Assembly: GCA_038255145.1 (NCBI GenBank)
Contig: JBBSLP010000028.1
Span: 1-64,000, forward strand
DNA: 64,000 nucleotides
Direction: 5' to 3'
Source: WHTX01 sp038255145
Lineage (GTDB): Bacteria > Actinomycetota > Acidimicrobiia > Acidimicrobiales > CAIXPF01
Made by a program: the position numbers and the translations under genes. How positions within the stretch are numbered: position 1 is the first letter of the stretch; the number at the start of each line of letters is the position of its first letter. Of the stretch, positions 1 through 7,496 are shown piece by piece. The notes under the pieces are model-generated. The model was not told the DNA's origin, did no database searches, and worked only from the letters and a program-made list of their open reading frames with translations.

Positions 1-2
1 AC

Positions 3-98
3 GAGGATCCTAAGCCGTTCGTGTGGCACAAGACCGCCGAACAGATCCTCGAACGGCTCGCCGGCTACTGCACCGCCATCAACCAAGGCGCAGAATGA
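3..98 (+). CDS. IS630-family transposase, C-terminal end (partial)
   Basis: The first 98 bases encode the last 31 residues of a protein that enters from the left edge. The readable tail (PFVWHKTAEQILERLAGYC, then a stop) is the usual C-terminal signature of IS630/Tc1-mariner DDE transposases, in which PFxWxKTAdeIL follows the catalytic domain. No inverted repeat can be assigned because the other end is outside the window. The degenerate hydrolase just downstream fits an insertion-prone edge. Family assignment rests on one short motif, so it is fairly but not fully secure. Confidence 0.7.
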   Translation, partial: EDPKPFVWHKTAEQILERLAGYCTAINQGAE

Positions 99-180
99 AT
101 GCCACAATTACGCGGTGCTTCAGCCTGCCAGGACACTAGCCCGACGTGGCCGGTCTGGGCACGTTCGCCCGGCGGGGCTC

Positions 181-710
181 GTGACGTCCCGACGGTTCCT
201 CACCGCCCTGGCCGTGGGCGTGACCCTCGCGGCCGGTGCCTGCGGGCAGGGCGTCGACGGGGCGGCCAGCCCCGACGCGCCGGAGCCGACGTCGGTGGTG
301 CCGACGTCGACCCAGCCGCCGGCGCCGGTGACGACGACCGCGGTCGTCCCCGCTCCGCCCTCGGGCAGCTTCGACATCGGGGACGGTCGCCAGCTGTACC
401 TGCACTGCCAGGGGTCGGGCGGCCCATCGACGTCGACGCCAGCATCGCCGAGATCGAGGCCGCGCCGCCGCTGGCCGACATCCCCCTCGCCGTGCTGACC
501 AAGACCGAACCCTTCGGCGGTCTGCCGGCCGAGCTCGAGGGGTTCACGGCCGAGGATCTGGAAGCGGCCTGGGTGCTGGCCCCCTACCTGGTGGCCCTGG
601 CTCCGCAGACCCCCCACATCCTGGTGGCGGGCAGCGACCACTACATCCAGGTCCACCAGCCCGACCTGGTGGCCGCGGCCGTCCGTCTGGTCGTACAGCG
701 AGGCAGCTGA
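181..710 (+). pseudogene. Lipoprotein alpha/beta hydrolase with internal deletion and frameshift
   Basis: The GTG at 181 opens a lipoprotein signal (hydrophobic LTALAVGVTLAAG then a lipobox Cys, AGAC), a Thr/Pro-rich linker, and the start of an alpha/beta hydrolase (FDIGDGRQLYLHCQGSGGP). At about position 420 the frame is lost. A different frame then carries the hydrolase C-terminus (IAEIEAAPPLADIPLAVLT ... GSDHYIQVHQPDLV), including the probable catalytic His of the SDHYIQ loop. The whole middle of the fold, with the nucleophile Ser and catalytic Asp, is missing. The two halves together cover well under half of a normal 350-400 residue enzyme, so this is an internal deletion, not just a base error. 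Confidence 0.8.
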
Positions 711-771
711 GCCCGTCCGGCCGGCCGCCCGTCTCACGTCAGGCGGGCGGGAGCCGCGCCGGGGCCACGGG

Positions 772-777
772 TAGCGT
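772..777 (+). promoter_or_regulatory. -10 hexamer TAGCGT, leaderless start
   Basis: TAGCGT ends 7 nt before the ATG at 785, so transcription would begin at or next to the start codon. It selects ATG 785 over the upstream in-frame GTG at 776, which overlaps the hexamer. Confidence 0.6.
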
Positions 778-784
778 GCGGCGC

Positions 785-1231
785 ATGACACTCGAAGGTG
801 AGTACAAGCCCAGCCCGTGGGACTGGGTTCGGGAGCAGGTCGAGGCCTACGAGAGCTCCAACGGGGCAAAGGCCAACACCCTGCGGGACACGGGCATGCC
901 GGTCATCATCGTGACCACCCGGGGAGCCAAGTCGGGCTACATCCGCAAGATCCCCCTCATGCGGGTCGAGCACGGCGGCGAGTACGCCCTCGTCGCCTCC
1001 AAGGGCGGTGCCCCGGAGGATCCGCTGTGGGTGAAGCACCTCGAGGCCGACCCCACCGCGGTGATGATCCAGGACGGCCCCGAGCCGTGGGACGCCCAGG
1101 TGCGCCTGATCAGCGGGGACGAGCGGGCGCAGTGGTGGGAGCGGGCCGTGGCCGCCTTCCCGCCCTACGCCGAATACCAGACCAAGACCGAACGGGAGAT
1201 CCCCGTCTTCATCGCCAGCCCCCGCAGCTGA
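785..1231 (+). CDS. Deazaflavin (F420)-dependent nitroreductase family protein (DDN-like)
   Basis: This 148-residue protein has the split beta-barrel pattern of the DUF385/DDN family: a VIIVTTRGAKSG segment near residue 40, the PLMRVEHGGEYALVASKGG core, and a PLWVKHLEADP segment. Family members such as Mycobacterium Ddn use reduced F420 to reduce quinones or nitro compounds; the substrate here cannot be read from sequence. The length is normal for the family. The start at 785 is chosen because a TAGCGT hexamer lies 7 nt upstream. A strong hairpin follows the stop, so it is probably transcribed alone. Confidence 0.85.
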   Translation: MTLEGEYKPSPWDWVREQVEAYESSNGAKANTLRDTGMPVIIVTTRGAKSGYIRKIPLMRVEHGGEYALVASKGGAPEDPLWVKHLEADPTAVMIQDGPEPWDAQVRLISGDERAQWWERAVAAFPPYAEYQTKTEREIPVFIASPRS

Positions 1232-1235
1232 CGGC

Positions 1236-1266
1236 TCACCCCCGGCCGGACGTCGGCCGGGGGTGA
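1236..1266 (+). terminator. GC-rich hairpin terminator after the DDN-like gene
   Basis: A perfect 13-bp stem (1236-1248 with 1254-1266; arm TCACCCCCGGCCG) closes a GACGT loop 4 nt after the stop codon of the DDN-like gene. There is no T tract, which is common in high-GC actinobacteria. It separates that gene from dinB and argues against the dinB start at ATG 1268, which touches the stem. Confidence 0.65.
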
Positions 1267-1284
1267 CATGCCCGGCCCGTTGTG

Positions 1285-1298
1285 CGAACATGTGTTCG
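1285..1298 (+). promoter_or_regulatory. LexA (SOS) operator at dinB
   Basis: CGAACATGTGTTCG is a perfect 14-bp palindrome that matches the core of the actinobacterial/Gram-positive SOS box (CGAACnnnnGTTCG). It abuts the proposed dinB start codon. By family knowledge LexA would bind here and repress until DNA damage. The match and the target gene agree, so confidence is high. Confidence 0.85.
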
Positions 1299-2488
1299 TG
1301 TCCGGCGGGGCGACGATCCTGCACGCCGACCTCGACGCCTTCTACGCCTCGGTCGAGCAACGAGATGATCCGGCTCTGCGCGGGCGCCCGGTCATCGTCG
1401 GCGGTGGGGTGGTGCTGGCCGCCAGCTACGAGGCCCGGGCCCAGGGCGTGCGCACGGCCATGGGTGGGGCCCAGGCCCGCCGCCTGTGCCCCCGGGCCGT
1501 GGTCGTCGAACCCCGCATGGACGCCTACACCGCGGCCAGCCGGGCCGTGTTCGCCGTCTTCGACGACACCTCCCCCCTGGTCGAGGGCCTGTCCATCGAC
1601 GAGGCCTTCCTCGACGTCGGCGGCCTGGGACGGGTCTCGGGCACCCCCGTGGACATCGCCGTCAAACTGCGTCGCCAGGTCCTGGCCGACGTCGGCCTGC
1701 CCATCACCGTGGGGGTGGCCCGCACGAAGTTCCTGGCCAAGGTGGCCAGCGGGGTAGCCAAGCCCGACGGGTTGCTGGTGGTTCCGCCCGACGGTGAACT
1801 GGCCTTCCTGCACCCCCTGGCCGTCGAGCGGCTGTGGGGGGTGGGGCCGGTCACCGCGGCCAAGTTGCACCAGCGGGGGATCAACACGGTGGGTGAGGTG
1901 GCCAAGCTGCCCCAGGCCGCCCTGGTGGCCATGCTGGGCCCGGCGTCGGGGCGGCACCTGCACGCCCTGGCCCGCAACCACGATCCCCGCCCCGTCCAGG
2001 TGGGCCGGCGTCGCCGCTCCATGGGTGCCCAGCGGGCCCTGGGCCGGGGCCACCGCTCGCCAGCCGAGCTCGACACCGTGGTCGTGGGCCTGGTCGACCG
2101 GGTCACCCGTCGCCTGCGCGCCGCGGGGCGGGTGGGGCGCACCGTGGTCCTGCGCCTGCGCTTCGACGACTTCACCCGGGCCACCCGGTCCCACACCCTG
2201 ACCTCGGCCACCGCCGGCACCGAGACGGTCCTCTCCGCGGTGCGGGCGCTGCTGGCGGCGTCGGGACCGCTGATCCGGGAGCGGGGCCTGACGCTGGTGG
2301 GGGTGACGGTGGCCAACCTCGAGGACGACAGGGCCGTGCAGCTGGCCCTGCCCTTCGAGCGCCGCAGCCGCACCGCCCTCGATGCCGCCCTCGACGACGT
2401 GCGCGACCGCTTCGGGACGGCCGCGGTGACCCGGGCCGTGCTCCTGGGCCACGACCCCGGGTTCTCCGTGCCCCTGCTGCCCGGCTGA
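1298..2488 (+). CDS. dinB: DNA polymerase IV (Y-family translesion polymerase)
   Basis: A 396-residue Y-family polymerase that copies past damaged bases. Visible motifs: metal-binding DLDAFYASVEQ near the N-terminus, the YEARAQGVRTAMG fingers segment, the catalytic SIDEAFLDV motif around residue 100, and the LWGVGPVTAAKL helix-hairpin-helix near residue 180, followed by thumb and little-finger regions. Length is normal. The GTG at 1298 is preferred because an SOS box (1285-1298) lies directly in front and a terminator stem occupies 1236-1266; the in-frame ATG at 1268 would add ten residues lacking family support. Regulation by LexA is strongly indicated. The Pol I-like polymerase gene lies shortly downstream, making a repair-flavoured neighbourhood. 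Confidence 0.93.
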   Translation: MSGGATILHADLDAFYASVEQRDDPALRGRPVIVGGGVVLAASYEARAQGVRTAMGGAQARRLCPRAVVVEPRMDAYTAASRAVFAVFDDTSPLVEGLSIDEAFLDVGGLGRVSGTPVDIAVKLRRQVLADVGLPITVGVARTKFLAKVASGVAKPDGLLVVPPDGELAFLHPLAVERLWGVGPVTAAKLHQRGINTVGEVAKLPQAALVAMLGPASGRHLHALARNHDPRPVQVGRRRRSMGAQRALGRGHRSPAELDTVVVGLVDRVTRRLRAAGRVGRTVVLRLRFDDFTRATRSHTLTSATAGTETVLSAVRALLAASGPLIRERGLTLVGVTVANLEDDRAVQLALPFERRSRTALDAALDDVRDRFGTAAVTRAVLLGHDPGFSVPLLPG

Positions 2489-2558
2489 TCATCATCTCTG
2501 GTTCTGCATCCGACAAGGACCAGCTGTTGGACTTCTGGGGTGTTGCGAGCGCAGGCTG

Positions 2559-2589
2559 GGGGGCACCCACCGACCAGGGAGGTGCTCCC
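2559..2589 (+). promoter_or_regulatory. Hairpin over the ribosome binding site of the SnoaL fragment
   Basis: GGGGGCACC (2559-2567) can pair with GGTGCTCCC (2581-2589, one G-U pair). The right arm covers the end of the strong Shine-Dalgarno GGGAGGTG (2577-2584) and reaches the base before ATG 2590. Folding could lower translation. It may equally be a chance structure in GC-rich DNA. Confidence 0.3.
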
Positions 2590-2778
2590 ATGAGCGGCAC
2601 CACGACCGGCGCCCGGACCAAGGTGTGGGTCGACGGCGGCGACGTCCTCACCTGGTTCGACGTGCACACCACCGAGGGGGTGCTGTCCCCGGTGGCCAAC
2701 TTCAGCCACGTCGAGGACGGCCGCATCACCCGCATCCGCGTCACCTTCGATCCCCGGCCCCTCGCCGACCCCCGCTGA
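2590..2778 (+). CDS. SnoaL/NTF2-like domain fragment
   Basis: A 62-residue product (MSGTTTGARTKVWVDGG start). The segment DVLTWFDVHTTEG...PVANFSHVEDGRITRIRVTFDPR matches the last beta strands of SnoaL-like NTF2-fold proteins, which normally run to about 110-140 residues. The N-terminal half of the fold is absent and no matching sequence is seen upstream. A very good ribosome binding site (GGGAGGTG) precedes the ATG, so it may still be translated. It is best read as a truncated remnant of a SnoaL-like gene; a small functional protein cannot be excluded. Confidence 0.5.
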   Translation: MSGTTTGARTKVWVDGGDVLTWFDVHTTEGVLSPVANFSHVEDGRITRIRVTFDPRPLADPR

Positions 2779-2836
2779 TCCACGGGCCCGGTCACCGCGA
2801 GCCACCGGCGGGCCCCTCGGGCGGCAAGGTGGCAGG

Positions 2837-4648
2837 GTGGAGTCCGTGGGCGGATGCGGGGCGAGATCGGTCGAGGCGCTGGTGGCCGAGCTGGCCGACG
2901 CCGGCTTCGGGCGCGGTGAGCTGCTGGCTGTGGCCGTGGCCCCCGGCGTCGGGTTGGGCCTGGCCACGCTGGCCGGTTGGTCGACCAGCCTGCCGTCGAC
3001 CAGCCTGCCGGCGGCCGACGATGCCGGTGTCCGCACCGACGACCTCGCCGCCGCCGTCGCCGGCCTGGAGGCGGCGTTGCGGCCCCGCTGGGTGTGGTGG
3101 TCCCAGGCCACCGCCGCTCCCCTGGTGGCTGCGGGGGTGCGCCTGGCCGCGTGCTGGGACCTGGTCTCCGTGCACCGCCTGTTGTTCGGCGGGTGGCGGG
3201 CCGACCCGGCCCGGGTGTGGGCCCACCTCCACGACCTGGACCCGGCCGCCCTACCCACGGTGGCGCCGATCGACCTGTTCAGCCGGCTCGCCGCCCAGGA
3301 CGAGGACCCCGAGCAGGCCGTGCTCCCCGACGGTTACCTGCGCCCGGAGTGGGTGGCCGGGGCCTGGGCCGAGGCCCCGGGCCGGGTGGCCCGCTGGGCC
3401 GAGCTGGCCGCCGTCGCCGCCGGTGTCCAGCGGGACCGGCTCGCCGTCCTCGCCCAGGAGCGGCCCCACGCCCCGGCCACGGCCCGCAGCGAATCGGCGG
3501 CCGAGCTGCTGTGCGCCGAGCTGGCGGCCGACGGGCTACCTGTGGACCGGGCCGTGGCCGAGGACATCATCGCCGGCTTCGTCGGACCCCGGCCCCGCAC
3601 CGTGGCCGAGGCCGACGAGTTGCGTGACCGCCGGGACGAGACCGTGCTCCGCCATGCGCCGGTCGGGGGAGCCGTCGACCTGCGCAGCCCCGGGCAGGTC
3701 AAGGCCCTGCTGCGCCGCATCGGTGTCGAGGTGCCCGACACCAGGGCGTGGCGGCTCGAAGCCCTGCGCGACACCCACCCCCTGGTGGAAGCACTGCTGG
3801 CCTGGCGCAAGGCCGAGCGCATGGCTACCACCTTCGGCTACGGGTGGCTGGACGAGCACCTGGGGGCCGACGGGCGCTTTCGGGGCTCGTGGAGCGGGTC
3901 CGACGGGGCCGCCGGCCGCATGACGGCGTCGGCCGGGCTGCACAACATGCCCGCCGACCTGCGCCCCGCCGTGGTGGCGGAACCGGGCCACGTCTTCGTG
4001 CGGGCCGACCTGGGCCAGATCGAGCCCCGGGTGCTGGCGGCGGTGTCGGGGGATCGCGAGCTGGCCCGGGCCACGGCCGAGGACGACCTGTACCTGCCCG
4101 TGGCCCGCCAGTTGGGGGTCGACCGGCCCACGGCCAAGGTGGCCGTGCTCGGCGCCATGTACGGCCAGACCACGGGCCGGGGCGCTCAGGTCCTGCGTCG
4201 GCTGACCACCACCTACCCCGTGGCCATGGCCCACCTCGAGGACGCCGACCGGGCCGGCCAGGGCAGCCGTGACCTGCGCACGTACGGCGGCCGGCTGATC
4301 CGCATGGGCTACACCAACGCCAACGAGGTCAGCGAGCGTGACGCCCGGGGCCGGGCCGCGGCACGGGGCCGCTACGGCCGCAACGCCCTCATCCAGGGCG
4401 CCGCGGCCGAGCTGTTCAAGGTGTGGGCGGCCACCGTGCGGGCCCGGGGGGCGGCGTCGGGGGCCCGCATCGTGCTGTGCCTGCACGACGAGCTGCTGGT
4501 CCACGTGCCCGTCGAGCACGGTGACGCCACCGCCGCCCTGGTCGACGACGCCCTGGCCGAAGCCGCCCACCGCTGGGCCCCCGACGACAGCGTCCGCTTC
4601 GTGGCCGACATCGCCGTCATCCCCCGCTGGTCCGACGCCAAGGGCTGA
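2837..4648 (+). CDS. Pol I-like family A DNA polymerase (actinobacterial bifunctional exonuclease/polymerase type)
   Basis: A 603-residue protein with the family A polymerase palm and fingers in its C-terminal half: motif A VRADLGQIEPRVLAAVSGD, motif B RPTAKVAVLGAMYGQ (Arg, Lys and Tyr-Gly conserved), and motif C LCLHDELLVHVP with the catalytic His-Asp-Glu. This matches the shorter second Pol I-like protein of actinobacteria usually named bifunctional 3'-5' exonuclease/DNA polymerase. The N-terminal 270 residues are weakly conserved and I cannot point to a DEDD exonuclease set, nor to a FEN1-like 5' nuclease, so exonuclease activity is doubtful. It is not the housekeeping PolA. The GTG start lies after a GC-rich stretch without a clear ribosome site. 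It converges on the PBP gene. Confidence 0.85.
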   Translation: MESVGGCGARSVEALVAELADAGFGRGELLAVAVAPGVGLGLATLAGWSTSLPSTSLPAADDAGVRTDDLAAAVAGLEAALRPRWVWWSQATAAPLVAAGVRLAACWDLVSVHRLLFGGWRADPARVWAHLHDLDPAALPTVAPIDLFSRLAAQDEDPEQAVLPDGYLRPEWVAGAWAEAPGRVARWAELAAVAAGVQRDRLAVLAQERPHAPATARSESAAELLCAELAADGLPVDRAVAEDIIAGFVGPRPRTVAEADELRDRRDETVLRHAPVGGAVDLRSPGQVKALLRRIGVEVPDTRAWRLEALRDTHPLVEALLAWRKAERMATTFGYGWLDEHLGADGRFRGSWSGSDGAAGRMTASAGLHNMPADLRPAVVAEPGHVFVRADLGQIEPRVLAAVSGDRELARATAEDDLYLPVARQLGVDRPTAKVAVLGAMYGQTTGRGAQVLRRLTTTYPVAMAHLEDADRAGQGSRDLRTYGGRLIRMGYTNANEVSERDARGRAAARGRYGRNALIQGAAAELFKVWAATVRARGAASGARIVLCLHDELLVHVPVEHGDATAALVDDALAEAAHRWAPDDSVRFVADIAVIPRWSDAKG

Positions 4649-4672
4649 TCACGTCATCGAAGGAGTGATCAG
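4645..4672. terminator. Bidirectional hairpin between converging genes
   Basis: CTGATCAC (4645-4652) pairs perfectly with GTGATCAG (4665-4672) around a 12-nt loop. The left arm contains the stop codon of the polymerase gene and the right arm that of the PBP gene, so one short hairpin could end both transcripts. There is no T tract. Confidence 0.5.
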
Positions 4673-6678
4673 GTCCCCGGTGGGAGGGCGGCGAGGAAGC
4701 GGGCCATGATCGGGGCTGCGTCGCGACCGCCGACCCCGCCCCCCTCGAGCAGTACGGCGGCACCGAGGTTGCCGGTGGCGGCGATGAACCAGGCGTGGGT
4801 GGGCAGGGGGTCGCCGTCGCCGAACTCGGCCGTGCCCGACTTCCCCATGACCTCGAGGCCGGCCACGTCGGCGGCGGTGCCGCTGCCCTGGGTGACCACC
4901 CGGCGCATGAGGGTCTTCAGCTGGGCGTCGACGGCCGGGGCCAGGGGACGGACGACCTGGTCAGCCCGGTCGGTGGTCGGGTCGGTCAGCAGCACCGGGC
5001 TACGCCAGGTTCCCGTGGCCACCGCCGCGGCCACCGTGGCCAGGTGCAGGGGGCTGGCCTCGACGGCGGCCTGGCCGATGGCCGCGGCCGCGGCGGCCAC
5101 CTCGCCGTCGGGCTCGGGGAACGAGCCGCCGACGGTGGTGGGGCCCAGGGAGTAGTCGACCCCGAAGCCCAGGGTCGACGCCGCCGTGGCCAGGGCCCCC
5201 TCGGGCAGGGTGGCGGCCTGGCCGATCATGGCCGTGTTGCACGAGTTGGCGAAGGCGTCGGCGAAGGGCTCGGGCCCGGGAGCGCCGCCTTCGAAGTTGC
5301 CGAACTCACGCCCGTCGACCACCAGGGTGCCCGGGCAGTCGACCACGGTGGCGGGGTCGAGGCCGGCGGAGAGCAGGGCGTAGGTGGTCACCACCTTGAA
5401 GGTGGATCCCGGCGGGTAGCCGCCGGCCACGGCCCGGTCGAAGTCGTCGTCGAGGGGGCGGGATACGACGGCGCGGACCTGGCCGGTGGCGCCGTCCACG
5501 GCCACCAGGGCGGCGGGGGTGGTCACACCGGCCAGGGCGCCCTCGGCCGCGGCCTGGATGGCGGGGTCGAGGGTGGTGTGCAGGGGAGCGGGGGCCACGC
5601 CGACCTGGGTGGCCAGCACCTCGACCACGGCACCGTCGGCGCTGACCAGCTCGACGTCGACCCGGGGGGTGCCGGCCAGCTGGGTCTCGAACTCGGCTTC
5701 GAGCCCGTCCAGGCCCACCAGGTCGCCCACGGCGTAAGGGGGTCCGAGCTCGGCCAGGCGCTCGGCGGTGACCTCGCCGAAGCGACCCAGGATGTGGCGG
5801 GCGAAGTCGGCCGTGGCTCCCTGGCGGGCCGCGCCCTCGCGGAAGATGAGGCCGGGCACGGGGTAGATGACGTCGCGCACGGCCTCGTAACGGGCCCGGC
5901 TGACCTCGATGATGGGCACGAAGTGGTCGGGCTGCACGCCGGGGGCGTCGAGGTCGGCGGCGAAGTCGGCCGGGTCCACGCCCAGGGTCTGGGCCAGCAC
6001 CGCGGCCACCGCGTCCCGGTCGGCGATGCGCTGAGGTTCGGCGCCGACGATCACCGTGGCCACCTGTCCGGTCAGGGGCTGGTCGCCGGTGCCGAGGATG
6101 GCGGCCCGTTCGGCCCAGGTGGTGCTGAGGTGGAAGCCGCCGCCCTCGGTCAGGCGCGGGTGCAGGGCGGCTGGTCCCCAGTCCACCAGCCAGCCGGTCG
6201 GCCCCTCGACCAGGGGCAGGACGCTCTCCCATCTCACTGGGCCGGCCTGGCCCAGGTCGAGCTGGACGGTGAAGGGGGCCGTGGCCGTCGTCGTCTCGGT
6301 GTGGGCGGGGCCGGGCACGACCAGGCCGAGCGTGTAGTCGGCCGCGGCTGGGTCGAGCTCGGCCACGGTGGTGATGGGGTCGGTCCGGTCGAGGGTGGTG
6401 GGGTCGACGGTCAGCACCCGCATGGCCGCACCGTCGCCGGCCTGCCAGGCGTCGAGGAACTCCTGGGCCACCACCTCGGGCCCGGGCGGCCCGTCGTCGC
6501 CCGACCGCCACACCACCACGCCGACCACCGCGGTCGCCGCGGCGACGAGCAGCACGGCGGCCGTGACCAGGGGCCAGATCCGCCGGCCCGTGGGGCGGTG
6601 GTGGCGGGGGGTGGAACGACGGGCTCGGGGCACGATCGGCGGCTCCGCTCGGGCGGGGACAGGGGGGTTGGCCGACAC
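4669..6678 (-). CDS. Penicillin-binding transpeptidase with NTF2-like N-terminal domain
   Basis: A 669-residue class B-type PBP that would cross-link peptidoglycan outside the membrane. Order: basic cytoplasmic tail, one membrane segment at about residues 35-57, a MecA/NTF2-like domain to about 185, a dimerisation region, then the transpeptidase. Catalytic motifs are all present: GSTFK (Ser near residue 424), SCN near 478 and KSGTAEF near 612. The GTG at 6678 is used because AGGA lies just upstream and a TAGGTT hexamer (complement of 6711-6716) sits about 33 nt before it; longer starts run into the repeat-bearing spacer. It is monocistronic as far as can be seen. Confidence 0.88.
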   Translation of the reverse strand: MSANPPVPARAEPPIVPRARRSTPRHHRPTGRRIWPLVTAAVLLVAAATAVVGVVVWRSGDDGPPGPEVVAQEFLDAWQAGDGAAMRVLTVDPTTLDRTDPITTVAELDPAAADYTLGLVVPGPAHTETTTATAPFTVQLDLGQAGPVRWESVLPLVEGPTGWLVDWGPAALHPRLTEGGGFHLSTTWAERAAILGTGDQPLTGQVATVIVGAEPQRIADRDAVAAVLAQTLGVDPADFAADLDAPGVQPDHFVPIIEVSRARYEAVRDVIYPVPGLIFREGAARQGATADFARHILGRFGEVTAERLAELGPPYAVGDLVGLDGLEAEFETQLAGTPRVDVELVSADGAVVEVLATQVGVAPAPLHTTLDPAIQAAAEGALAGVTTPAALVAVDGATGQVRAVVSRPLDDDFDRAVAGGYPPGSTFKVVTTYALLSAGLDPATVVDCPGTLVVDGREFGNFEGGAPGPEPFADAFANSCNTAMIGQAATLPEGALATAASTLGFGVDYSLGPTTVGGSFPEPDGEVAAAAAAIGQAAVEASPLHLATVAAAVATGTWRSPVLLTDPTTDRADQVVRPLAPAVDAQLKTLMRRVVTQGSGTAADVAGLEVMGKSGTAEFGDGDPLPTHAWFIAATGNLGAAVLLEGGGVGGRDAAPIMARFLAALPPGT

Positions 6679-6793
6679 CGTCCTGCGTGGTGGCGCCGAC
6701 GCTCCTGGCGAACCTACCCCCGCGTCGCCGGCGGCTCCGGGACCCTCCCTACGAACCACCGCCGACCCGATCAGGCTGTGCCGTCCGTCACAC

Positions 6794-6813
6794 GGTCGAA
6801 TCGACGTCGACTC
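6794..6813 (+). repeat. Dispersed intergenic repeat, copy 1 (degenerate)
   Basis: GTCGAATCGACGTCGACTC lies between the SnoaL-like gene and the PBP gene. It keeps the ATCGACGTCGA core of the repeat family but has changed right-arm bases. Confidence 0.5.
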
Positions 6814-6899
6814 TGCGGTGGCCGGTCCGGGCGCGCCGACGCCCACCGGCTGATGCCGGCGCCCCCGGAGAAGGGCAGGTCAGGCCGACGGAGACGGGC

Positions 6900-7439
6900 T
6901 CAGGCCGGGTGGTAGACCGGGTCCTCGGGGAAGCGGACCCCCGGGGTGATCTTGCCGGCCCAGCCCTTGCGGTCGACCAGGGTGTCGACATCCCGCAGGG
7001 CCAACCGGTGGGCGATGCGCCACACCCCGTCACGGCGTTCGAAGCGGTCGACGTAGCGGCCGGCGAAGATCTCGACCAGCTTGGGATCCTCGTCCCCGGG
7101 GCGAGCGCTGCGGCGGTTGAAGGCCAGCACGTAGCTCTCGACGTGGGCGGTATCGGCGTCCACCCAGTCGATGAGGACGTTGTGCACGCTGTGGTGCGAG
7201 CTGTGCCACACCTTGGCCGCCCCGTTCACGGCCCAGGCGGCGAACTCGCGGCCGTTGCCCACGAAGGTGCCGTGATCGTCCACGGCGTCCTCGTGGTAGA
7301 CGTCGACCAGGGTGTCGAGGTCGCAACGGTCCACCCCCCGGCAGTAGCGGGCCAGCACCTCCTCGATCTCCACCCGGTCGACCAGGCGGGCCAGCGCGGT
7401 CTCGGTCGGGTTGCCGGTCTTGTTCTCATCGGCTGCCAT
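6900..7439 (-). CDS. SnoaL-like (NTF2-fold) family protein
   Basis: A 179-residue single-domain protein. The RVEIEEVLARYCRGVDRCDLDTLVDVYHEDAVDDHGTF opening (quoted in part) is the first helices of the SnoaL_4 group, related to the beta subunit of ring-hydroxylating dioxygenases; WHSSHHSVHNVLIDW and the RFERRDGVWRIAHR strand follow. The fold is used by dehydratases, cyclases and oxygenase small subunits, so the reaction cannot be named. The start is supported by TAGGTT 6 nt upstream. It is divergent from the CoA-transferase gene, and the two promoters share the 57-bp gap. Confidence 0.8.
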   Translation of the reverse strand: MAADENKTGNPTETALARLVDRVEIEEVLARYCRGVDRCDLDTLVDVYHEDAVDDHGTFVGNGREFAAWAVNGAAKVWHSSHHSVHNVLIDWVDADTAHVESYVLAFNRRSARPGDEDPKLVEIFAGRYVDRFERRDGVWRIAHRLALRDVDTLVDRKGWAGKITPGVRFPEDPVYHPA

Positions 7440-7445
7440 GGTCGG

Positions 7446-7451
7446 AACCTA
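7446..7451 (-). promoter_or_regulatory. -10 hexamer TAGGTT, leaderless start
   Basis: Minus-strand TAGGTT ends 6 nt before the ATG at 7439 of the SnoaL-like gene, the spacing expected for a leaderless transcript. Confidence 0.6.
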
Positions 7452-7496
7452 GATCGGCGGCCGCCTGCCCGGCGTCGGGATGGCAGGCTGCCGGCC

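Noticed and set aside
115..498. The 127-codon frame 115-498 as a complete gene
   Set aside because: It carries only the lipoprotein signal and the first strand of a hydrolase and runs on into an Arg-rich nonsense tail after the deletion point; the other half is in another frame.
734..2452. A 572-codon open frame antisense to dinB and similar long antisense frames along the window (for example 10222-11760, 32234-34459 upstream part, 44531-46105)
   Set aside because: They mirror the real genes in GC-rich DNA, show Gly/Arg/His-rich low-complexity sequence and no domain, and lack ribosome sites.
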